Assembly: GCA_017561935.1 (NCBI GenBank) | Contig: JAFZBE010000033.1 | Span: forward strand, 1 to 48,666 | Source of the DNA: Bacteroidales bacterium | GTDB lineage: Bacteria; Bacteroidota; Bacteroidia; Bacteroidales; UBA3663 | Length of the DNA: 48,666 nucleotides | Direction of reading: 5' to 3' | Shown here: positions 8,532-14,889 of the stretch, one piece after another | Numbering within the stretch: position 1 is the first letter of the stretch | Layout: each line of letters opens with the position of its first letter | The notes under the pieces: model-generated | The model's input: the letters and a program-made list of their open reading frames with translations, nothing else | What the model was told of the DNA's origin: nothing | Databases searched by the model: none | Program-made: the position numbers and the translations under genes

Positions 8532-8590
8532 GGGAGTTAGCGGGAGTTAATGGGAGTTAGCGCTAACTACCGCTAAATCCTGTTAACTCC
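8532..8590 (-). repeat. Short repeats and palindrome ahead of the symporter gene
   Basis: GGGAGTTA occurs at 8532, 8542 and 8552 (10-bp period). The last copy runs into a perfect 14-bp palindrome AGTTAGCGCTAACT, and an inverted TTAACTCC ends at 8590. On the minus strand this lies immediately before the symporter start codon and could fold in the leader RNA or serve as an operator. No firm promoter was found here. Confidence 0.5.
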
Positions 8591-8707
8591 AATATTTAAG
8601 TGCACAAAAATAAGGAAAAAAATCAAGAACTGGACATGTTAGATACAAAAAACAGTAAAAAATGTACAATTTCGGGCAAAAAGTGGCGAAAATGACGAAT
8701 TTTTACT

Positions 8708-8715
8708 TATCTTTG
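8708..8715 (+). promoter_or_regulatory. Candidate -7 box for the kinase gene
   Basis: TATCTTTG on the plus strand, 107 bp before the kinase ATG; no clear TTTG at the -33 position. The leader would contain the nonamer repeats at 8776-8810. Confidence 0.45.
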
Positions 8716-8775
8716 GCACTGAATTTTCGAACCTTTCGCTCCGAGCTCTGCTCGCGCGCAACGAAGTGAGCAACC

Positions 8776-8810
8776 TTTCAAACTTTTCAAACCTTTCAAA
8801 CTTTTCAAAC
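8776..8810 (+). repeat. Nonamer repeats TTTCAAACn, four copies
   Basis: TTTCAAAC begins at 8776, 8785, 8794 and 8803, a strict 9-bp period, ending 11 bp before the start codon of the kinase gene and therefore spanning the ribosome-binding region. Confidence 0.75.
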
Positions 8811-8821
8811 AACCTCACCCC

Positions 8822-9805
8822 ATGAACAAAGCATATACGCTGCACGACTACTGCACCATCACCCAAAAGGATCTGCAGACCATTCCCTACATCAATGAAA
8901 TCATCGAACGCGGACACGCAGCCGAACTCATCCTCGTGAACGAGGCCCTACAGGAACGACAGATTGCCAAGATAGCCGACGAGATAGCTCGACGCTCGAA
9001 AGTGCGCATCGTCCTCATCGCAGGCCCATCGTCGAGCGGGAAGACCTCGACGAGCAAACGACTCTGTATCCAACTCCTCGCCGACCGCAAGCATCCCGTG
9101 GCTCTCTCGACCGACAACTGGTTTGTGAACCGCGACGATACACCACTTGACGAAAACGGCAACAAGGACTATGAAAGCATCTATTCGATGGACCTCAAGC
9201 AGTTCAATGACGACCTCAACGCACTCATTGCCGGCAAGACCGTGGAACTGCCGTTCTACAACTTCACCAAGGGTGAACGCGAATACCGAGGCGAGATGCT
9301 GACGCTGACCAGCGACATGATACTCGTCATCGAAGGTATCCACGCACTCAACCCCATGCTGACCAGCATGGTTGATGAAAGCCGAAAGTACAAGGTCTAT
9401 GCCGCCCCATTGACACCCGTATCGATGGACGGACAGCACTGGATACCCACGTCGGTGAACCGTCTGCTGCGCCGCATCAGTCGCGACTTCCAGACACGCG
9501 GACGAAGCGCACAGCAGACCATCGAAGGTTGGGAATCGGTGCGTGCCGGTGAGAAGAAATGGATAGAGCCGTTCATGAAAGAGGCCGACGCAGTGTTCGA
9601 CACATCGATGCTCTACGAACTTGCCGCGCTCAAACCCAAGGCGCTGGAGATACTGCATGCTGTGCCACTCGACTCGAAGGAGTACTCGACGGTGAAACTC
9701 CTCATAGAGTTCCTGTCGTGGATTACCCCACTCGACCACGAGAAGATCCCCCACACCTCACTGCTCCGTGAATTCATCGGCGGCTCGCTGTTTGATGTGA
9801 AATAG
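8822..9805 (+). CDS. Uridine kinase-like nucleoside kinase (short form)
   Basis: A 327-residue cytoplasmic P-loop kinase of the uridine kinase/phosphoribulokinase type. Walker A is GPSSSGKTS (about residues 67-75). Further conserved blocks are DNWFVNRDDTPLDENG, PFYNFTKGEREY, LVIEGIHALNP and RLLRRISRDFQTRG, and it ends TSLLREFIGGS. Related Bacteroidota proteins are, from memory, usually about 550 residues with an N-terminal TGS domain and a middle domain. This one starts only some 65 residues before the Walker A, so it is a kinase-only version. The start at 8822 is the only ATG giving this frame a leader. Likely reaction: NTP-dependent phosphorylation of uridine/cytidine for salvage, though substrate is not proven. 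Convergent with the OmpA-like gene, with a shared terminator between. Confidence 0.85.
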   Translation: MNKAYTLHDYCTITQKDLQTIPYINEIIERGHAAELILVNEALQERQIAKIADEIARRSKVRIVLIAGPSSSGKTSTSKRLCIQLLADRKHPVALSTDNWFVNRDDTPLDENGNKDYESIYSMDLKQFNDDLNALIAGKTVELPFYNFTKGEREYRGEMLTLTSDMILVIEGIHALNPMLTSMVDESRKYKVYAAPLTPVSMDGQHWIPTSVNRLLRRISRDFQTRGRSAQQTIEGWESVRAGEKKWIEPFMKEADAVFDTSMLYELAALKPKALEILHAVPLDSKEYSTVKLLIEFLSWITPLDHEKIPHTSLLREFIGGSLFDVK

Positions 9806-9829
9806 AGGGGATAGATGCTAAAAAAAGAA

Positions 9830-9867
9830 CAGCCACCACGTGAAAATCCGTGGTGGCTGATTTTATT
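9830..9867. terminator. Bidirectional terminator between convergent genes
   Basis: A perfect 11-bp stem CAGCCACCACG (9830-9840) / CGTGGTGGCTG (9849-9859) with an 8-nt loop. A TTTTATT tract follows on the plus strand and a seven-T run on the minus strand, so it can end both the kinase and the OmpA-like transcripts. Confidence 0.9.
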
Positions 9868-9872
9868 AGCCT

Positions 9873-9925
9873 TTCGATCTGTTCGAACTGTTCAAACCTT
9901 CGAACCTTTCGAACTTCTCGAACCT
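9873..9925 (-). repeat. Nonamer repeats TTCGAACCn, six copies
   Basis: TTCGA/TTCAA/CTCGA cores occur at 9873, 9882, 9891, 9899, 9908 and 9917, 9 bp apart with one 8-bp step. They fill the space between the OmpA-like stop codon and the terminator hairpin. Confidence 0.7.
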
Positions 9926-9929
9926 CTAA

Positions 9930-10622
9930 TTAGAGGCTGCTGTCGTTGGCGTACTGGTCAATCATGGCCTGGGTAGCGAGGACGTAAACCTCGACACGGC
10001 GATTCTGCTTGCGACCTGCAGCAGTGCTGTTGTCGGCAACTGGCTCGTTGTAGGAGCAGCCCTCCTCAGAGAGGCGAACAGAAGAGATGCCATTGGCCTT
10101 GAGAACCTTCGATACGGCTTCGGCACGCTGGAGCGAGAGCTTCTCGTTGACAGCAGCTGAACCGGTATTGTCGGTGTGGCCCTTGATGAGGATGTCGGTG
10201 TTGATCATATCATCAGTGGTCATCTGAGCAGCGAACTTGGCGAGAGCATTCTTGGCGGTAGAGCTGAGGACAGCCTTGCCAGTAGCAAACGTCATGTCGG
10301 CGTTGAAGGTACACTTGATAGCTGTGAGACCGTTGGCGTCGGTGATGGTCTCAACGTCGGCAGCCTGTGCGAGCTGAGCCTCAAGAGCAGCCTTCTTCTT
10401 GTCCATGTGCTTGCCAATGAGGGCACCTGTGCCTGCACCTACGGCAGCACCGATAGCTGAACCGATGGCAGCACCCTTACCCTTGCCGATAAGTGCACCA
10501 ACACCTGCACCAAGAGCTGCACCAGCGCCAGTGCCAACCAATGTGCCATTGCCGGTGTACGTGCCGCAAGAATTCATGACGAGCATGAGAGCGGCGAGAA
10601 TGATCAATGTGAATTTCTTCAT
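9930..10622 (-). CDS. OmpA-family lipoprotein with glycine zipper
   Basis: A 230-residue outer-membrane lipoprotein. The signal peptide ends in the lipobox MNSC (Cys19). Residues 25-70 are a glycine-zipper region (GTGAGAALGAGVGALIGKG and GAAIGSAIGAAVGAGTG). A short helix follows, then an OmpA C-terminal peptidoglycan-binding domain (about 105-220) with FATGKAVLSS, ILIKGHTDNTGSAAVNEKLS, LSLQRAEAV and NRRVEVYV. The key NRR and GHTDN...N..LS motifs are intact, so binding to diaminopimelate-containing peptidoglycan is expected. It lies 74 bp downstream of the endonuclease I gene on the same strand with no clear promoter of its own, so co-transcription is likely. It may anchor the outer membrane to the wall; a specific link to the nucleases is only suggested by position. 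Confidence 0.92.
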   Translation of the reverse strand: MKKFTLIILAALMLVMNSCGTYTGNGTLVGTGAGAALGAGVGALIGKGKGAAIGSAIGAAVGAGTGALIGKHMDKKKAALEAQLAQAADVETITDANGLTAIKCTFNADMTFATGKAVLSSTAKNALAKFAAQMTTDDMINTDILIKGHTDNTGSAAVNEKLSLQRAEAVSKVLKANGISSVRLSEEGCSYNEPVADNSTAAGRKQNRRVEVYVLATQAMIDQYANDSSL

Positions 10623-10696
10623 TTGTTTTTTGTGGTTTTGTGTCCTTGACTTACATCGCGGACTGGTTAGTATTAGGTGGAAAAAACATGTATATT

Positions 10697-12211
10697 CTAT
10701 TCTCGATAGAAGAGGCTGCCATCCTCGATGGCAATGCCGTGAAAGGAATCGGACACGAGCTGACCTCTGAGGTTATAGGTGCGGCGGCTCTTCTTTCGTC
10801 CTTCGAAACGGAGCGGCTTACGTGACTCGTCACCTGCAATACCTACACGCACGGAAGTGAGGAAGCAGCGCTTGTCGCTGGTGGTGATGGTGATGGTGGC
10901 ATCGGCCGGACAGTCGGTGAGGTTGACGACATGCGTCTCGTAAGCATCGTTCATCGTGGCTTCATAGACCACCTCCTGCCCTTGCTGCCCTGTGATGGCG
11001 ACAAGCAATGTGCCCTCGACATTCGACCATCCCTTGACACGCACCTCAACGCTGAGGGTCACGCCCTGGGCATTGTCCAAATGGCGACTGGTGATCTGCC
11101 CTGACTTCTTGCTGGTGCCCAAACGGATGGCACCACCTGCTTGGAAGGCTGATGAGACGCTGGGGAAGTTGTCGTTGCCCGTCCAGGGCACACCCGAACC
11201 GCCGCTACTCGTATCATTACCATCCTCGATGGACGAGAAGTCCTCGTCGAGGAGCACGGTACCGATGTCGGTCTGGCCACCACCCGGATCGTCGCCGGGG
11301 TTGGAGGGATCGCCACCGCCCTCATGATGTCCGCCACTGGTGCCGCCCGATGCCGAACCGTTGACGATGGCATTGGCGAAGTCGAAACGATATTCGACAC
11401 TGTCGCCCCAAATGTAGTCGGCCAACTGCGGATAATCGATGAAAGGGTTGCGGTTCTTCTGCTCACCATAGACGCGTTCGTTGCGGATGATCTCCCAATC
11501 GGACACAGGGTCGGCGGCATTCCATTGGAGCAGCAGGTCGAGCAACCACGACTTGATGGTGGGATAGTCCTCCTGCGTAAAGGCCACGGTGTGGGCCACG
11601 TTGGCATTGCAACCCCACGGTGCAAGGGCATAGCAGGTGGCGACGTAGAAGTACATGCGGGCGAAGTCGCCCTTGTAGTCGTCGCAAGGCTCGAAGACCA
11701 TGCCGTCGTATTCCGAACGTTTCGACTGGCCCACCTTCATACAGTCGTTGCTGTACTTGACCGTGTTGCCTACCAGACCGAGGGGATAATTGCTCTTGGC
11801 CGAATTGGCGTCGATGTCGGAGGGATAGACATTGAAGAGGTCGCTGTAGCAGTTGGATGACGCTCCTCCACCCCACCACGACTGGGGACAGCAGTGTTCC
11901 TTGTTGGCGCCAGAGGGAGCCGTGCCGAAACCTGTGAAGTAATAGACGCGGGGCGAATAGTAGTCGAACACCTGGTTTTCGGTGCCGGGCACAACATCGG
12001 TGAGCTCGTAGTAGTACCAGAGTGTACCGTAGCCGAACACCTCATGCTGCTCGGCCACTTTACCCAAAGCGACCTTGAGGCTCTTCCCGCTGAGCTGGTT
12101 GGCCGAAGCGTAATAGCCGTCGGGCACCTGGCTCTGCTCGGCAAAGCCTGTCTGGGCAAGGCCAAAGAGCACTGCCCAAACTGCTGCGATATGACGTATT
12201 TTACTTGACAA
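10697..12211 (-). CDS. Secreted endonuclease I family nuclease
   Basis: A 504-residue extracellular nuclease. Signal peptide 1-24 (ending GFAEQ). The endonuclease I domain (about 30-285) shows YYSPRVYYF, the catalytic EHCCPQSWW block, SDLFNVYPSDIDANSAKSNY, FEPCDDYKGDFARMYFYVA and NRNPFIDYPQLADYIW. The EH pair and the metal-binding N (in DANSAKSN) of the family are kept; a histidine often seen in the 'DLHHL' position is FN here. A G/P-rich linker (about 295-320) leads to a beta-sandwich domain. The end, TYNLRGQLVSDSFHGIAIED, is a degenerate sorting-like tail. Expected activity: cleavage of DNA, possibly RNA, at or outside the cell surface. It overlaps the upstream gene by 11 bp, indicating translational coupling. 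Confidence 0.88.
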   Translation of the reverse strand: MSSKIRHIAAVWAVLFGLAQTGFAEQSQVPDGYYASANQLSGKSLKVALGKVAEQHEVFGYGTLWYYYELTDVVPGTENQVFDYYSPRVYYFTGFGTAPSGANKEHCCPQSWWGGGASSNCYSDLFNVYPSDIDANSAKSNYPLGLVGNTVKYSNDCMKVGQSKRSEYDGMVFEPCDDYKGDFARMYFYVATCYALAPWGCNANVAHTVAFTQEDYPTIKSWLLDLLLQWNAADPVSDWEIIRNERVYGEQKNRNPFIDYPQLADYIWGDSVEYRFDFANAIVNGSASGGTSGGHHEGGGDPSNPGDDPGGGQTDIGTVLLDEDFSSIEDGNDTSSGGSGVPWTGNDNFPSVSSAFQAGGAIRLGTSKKSGQITSRHLDNAQGVTLSVEVRVKGWSNVEGTLLVAITGQQGQEVVYEATMNDAYETHVVNLTDCPADATITITTSDKRCFLTSVRVGIAGDESRKPLRFEGRKKSRRTYNLRGQLVSDSFHGIAIEDGSLFYRE

Positions 12212-13766
12212 CGTACTTCTTACCGTTAACGATGTAAATACCCTTCTTGCTCATGTCGGTGACACGCTTGCCCAGCACATTGTAGATGACTGCAGTGCTG
12301 AGGTCGATGGTCTCCTTGTCTTCGCTGATGCGCTTGATACCCTGAGTATTGCCGTTGAGCGAATAGATGTAGTTGCCCGATGCCAGCTCGTAGGTCGAAC
12401 CTCCGAAGAGCACGAGCTTGCCATAGACGATCACTTCGTCGCCCACCTTGATCTCGTCTTCAGCGGTGAACTTCTCATTACCTACCGAGCGACCACGATA
12501 AACCTTCAGCTCCTGGGTGGTGGTGCCATCGTCGGAGATGCAATAGGTAGCATTGCCGTAGCTGGGGCTTACCTCTTCGATGCTCGAGATGATGCCCTTC
12601 ACATAAACCTTCTCGTCCAAGCCTTCGCCGGCATCGATGAGTTCGTATGCCTTGGCCACGGTGTAAGCGGTCTCGGGGGTGTTCTTGATGTTGACAACCT
12701 CGCCCTTGTACTTGCCGTAATAGACGATGTAGTTGTTCTTGTCCATCTCGTAGATGGTGTTGTACTTCTTGATCAGGCCATAGACGATGACGGTGTCGTT
12801 GGCTGCCAGATAGTCCTCCGACTCGATATCCTCGCCATTGATGCCCTTGCCCGAGTAGATCTCGAAGGTCTTGTCGTCGAGCCAGTAGGTGAGGCTATGG
12901 TACTTGGAGTTGTAGCTATCGACATTGCTTACCACGCCCTTGACATAAACGCTGTCGGCGAGGTCGGCATTCGGATCGTCGATGAGTGCGATGGCCTCGG
13001 CAGTGGTGTAGGGATTGTCGATGGTGTTGGCGATGGAGTGAACGGACTTGATGGTGATGACGGCGGTCGTCACCTTGCTCTGCGTATCCTCGGCATTTAC
13101 GGCGACAGCCTTGATGGTGGTGGTCTCGCTTACCACGAAAGGCTCGGTGTAGGGTGTGCTGCCATCGTTGGGCTCGGTGCCATCGAGGGTGTAATAGATG
13201 GCGCAGCCTTCATCAGCAGTGATGGTGACGGTCTGTGGCTCGTCGTAGGTGCCAGTACCAGGAGTAATGACGGGAGCAGCTACCTCATCGACGGGGGTAG
13301 AGCCATCGCCAAGAACGAGGGTGATGGTCTGCAGGCCAATCTGGTTGCTGGTCTCAGAGAAGCTGATGGTGTAGGATGTAGCACCAATGGCAACGTTCTC
13401 GAAGGCGAAGGCATCGGTCTCGGCAACTGTATTGCCATCGACAACGATGCTGGCAGTCTTGGTCTTGGTGTTCCACTGCTTGAACAGCACGGAGGTGCTG
13501 ACGATCTGCGACTTGGCGGTCACCACGATGTCATAGCCTTTGGTGACAGGGCAGTCAGAGATAGCCATACCTTCGGACTGACGATTAGCCTTGGTGAAAT
13601 AGACGGTGGCATCGTCGAAGTTGACAGTGTGCTCGGCATAGGAAGAACCCCAATCGGCAGCACCGTCGAAGTTCCAGCCGACAAAGTCGAGTGTCACCGT
13701 GCGGTCAGCCTTTGCAGCAAAGGCAGTCAGAGCCACAGCAGCCAAAGTAAGTAGAAATTTCCTCAT
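12201..13766 (-). CDS. Secreted OB-fold/chitobiase-C-domain surface protein
   Basis: A 521-residue secreted protein; the start is ATG at 13766, giving the signal peptide MRKFLLTLAAVALTAFAAKA and placing it just after a -7 box. In order: an N-terminal beta domain (to about 145), a chitobiase/hexosaminidase C-terminal-like domain (about 150-230, APVITPGTGTYDEPQTVTI, CAIYYTLDGTEPN), and two OB-fold-like repeats. Each repeat opens with 'A-Y/A-E-A-..LID' and has V-Y-V-K-G-V/I-V/I-S and V-I-V-Y-G. It ends AVIYNVLGKRVTDMSKKGIY then IVNGKKYVVK, the sorting-like tail. OB folds often bind nucleic acid or sugar. The overlap with the endonuclease I gene and neighbouring OB-fold lipoprotein favour nucleic acid, but that is inference. 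It heads the second leftward transcription unit. Confidence 0.8.
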   Translation of the reverse strand: MRKFLLTLAAVALTAFAAKADRTVTLDFVGWNFDGAADWGSSYAEHTVNFDDATVYFTKANRQSEGMAISDCPVTKGYDIVVTAKSQIVSTSVLFKQWNTKTKTASIVVDGNTVAETDAFAFENVAIGATSYTISFSETSNQIGLQTITLVLGDGSTPVDEVAAPVITPGTGTYDEPQTVTITADEGCAIYYTLDGTEPNDGSTPYTEPFVVSETTTIKAVAVNAEDTQSKVTTAVITIKSVHSIANTIDNPYTTAEAIALIDDPNADLADSVYVKGVVSNVDSYNSKYHSLTYWLDDKTFEIYSGKGINGEDIESEDYLAANDTVIVYGLIKKYNTIYEMDKNNYIVYYGKYKGEVVNIKNTPETAYTVAKAYELIDAGEGLDEKVYVKGIISSIEEVSPSYGNATYCISDDGTTTQELKVYRGRSVGNEKFTAEDEIKVGDEVIVYGKLVLFGGSTYELASGNYIYSLNGNTQGIKRISEDKETIDLSTAVIYNVLGKRVTDMSKKGIYIVNGKKYVVK

Positions 13767-13798
13767 GATGTATTTGTTTTTAAAGTTTACGTTTGGGG

Positions 13799-13806
13799 CA
13801 AAGATA
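13799..13806 (-). promoter_or_regulatory. -7 box for the OB-fold/endonuclease I unit
   Basis: TATCTTTG on the minus strand, 33 bp upstream of the ATG at 13766. The -33 position has only a TTTT-like match. Confidence 0.6.
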
Positions 13807-13836
13807 TGTATTTTTTTCTTTGGTCGAAAATAAATA

Positions 13837-13872
13837 TGCGGAAAATTCATCTTTTAGGACGAATTTTCCGCA
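13837..13872 (-). terminator. Terminator of the receptor/nuclease operon
   Basis: A perfect 12-bp stem TGCGGAAAATTC / GAATTTTCCGCA with a 12-nt loop, followed on the minus strand by TATTTATTTT. It lies 41 bp past the stop of the NUC nuclease gene and just before the next promoter. Confidence 0.75.
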
Positions 13873-13913
13873 ATAAGTTTAAAAAATGTCATCAAACAAG
13901 GCAAATAAAACAC

Positions 13914-14858
13914 CTACAAGCCCCATGCTGCCGCTGTAAAGTTGGCCTCCACGGTCCGCTCGATGTCGTCGGGCAGATTGGGGAAGAAGTTGATTCCTGT
14001 GAGGGTCTCGAGCTGATTGATGGTGACACAATGTTCAAGAATCATGGGTGATATCTCGGTGGCAGTAAGTTCGACGTAATTGTCACGATGCTCTACCCAG
14101 AAGCCCAATGCCGCATAGTTGGAACCCTTGACGCGAAGAAGTGCCATCCAGAAGTATTGGGGCACAGGTACCGTATGACCATCAACGGTGATATTCTGTC
14201 GGATGTTGTCGAGCGTTCCGCCCTTGACGACGTAAAGCGTGTCGGCGAAAGACTCGGAGCGACCCAAGGTCTGCACAAAGCTCTCGAAATAAACCCACTG
14301 AATGCCGTTGAAGTTGCCCGACTGAGGCATCACGTTCGACATGTAGAACGTCTGGTCGTTGGCTTCACGGCTATTACGACGGTCGTTGCTGGCGCAGAGG
14401 TGGCCGTGCTGGAAACCTTTGAACGGAGCATCGCTGGAAAGCCCTTTACTTCCAAGGTCGGGATCGGCGGGGAACTGCGGCTTGATATCGTAGCTCTTGC
14501 GATTGGCGACGGTGGCACGGTTCCTGGCATCGAAGCGGAAAGCGACCCATCGGGGCAGATAGTGCTCGGTACTGTACTCCAGCATGTAGTTGACCAGAGA
14601 ATCGTCGCGCTCGAAGGTACTGTGCTCGATGAAGATGTTGCCCTGTTGCAAAGCCGGTGTCTCCATACGAGCAGTATATCGGGTGAGTGGGATAGACGAT
14701 ACCTCATCGACACCCGGCGCATCGGGATCGATCATATCCCCGTCGGGCTGCACGTTGAAGATATCGCCATCGTCATCGACATCCTCGCAGGCGGTGGTGG
14801 CAGCGAGCATCACTGCCATCATCGTCAGGTATTTAGCAAACTTATTATAAGTACTCAT
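13914..14858 (-). CDS. DNA/RNA non-specific endonuclease (NUC family), exported
   Basis: A 314-residue nuclease of the beta-beta-alpha-metal NUC family (PF01223 type). The N-terminal hydrophobic segment ends in ATTAC followed by acidic residues (EDVDDDGD). This suggests a lipoprotein, although the lipobox -3 position is Thr rather than Leu. The catalytic block reads GFQHGHLCASNDR: the usual DRGH is QHGH, keeping the final catalytic His. The metal-site block TFYMSNVMPQSGNFNGIQW is intact. Expected role: sequence-independent cleavage of DNA and RNA at the cell surface or in the periplasm. It is the last gene of the operon headed by the TonB-dependent receptor, 31 bp after the OB-repeat lipoprotein gene, and is followed by a terminator. 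Confidence 0.9.
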   Translation of the reverse strand: MSTYNKFAKYLTMMAVMLAATTACEDVDDDGDIFNVQPDGDMIDPDAPGVDEVSSIPLTRYTARMETPALQQGNIFIEHSTFERDDSLVNYMLEYSTEHYLPRWVAFRFDARNRATVANRKSYDIKPQFPADPDLGSKGLSSDAPFKGFQHGHLCASNDRRNSREANDQTFYMSNVMPQSGNFNGIQWVYFESFVQTLGRSESFADTLYVVKGGTLDNIRQNITVDGHTVPVPQYFWMALLRVKGSNYAALGFWVEHRDNYVELTATEISPMILEHCVTINQLETLTGINFFPNLPDDIERTVEANFTAAAWGL

Positions 14859-14889
14859 AATTCGGTAATATTAGTCAAGAATTAGAGAA

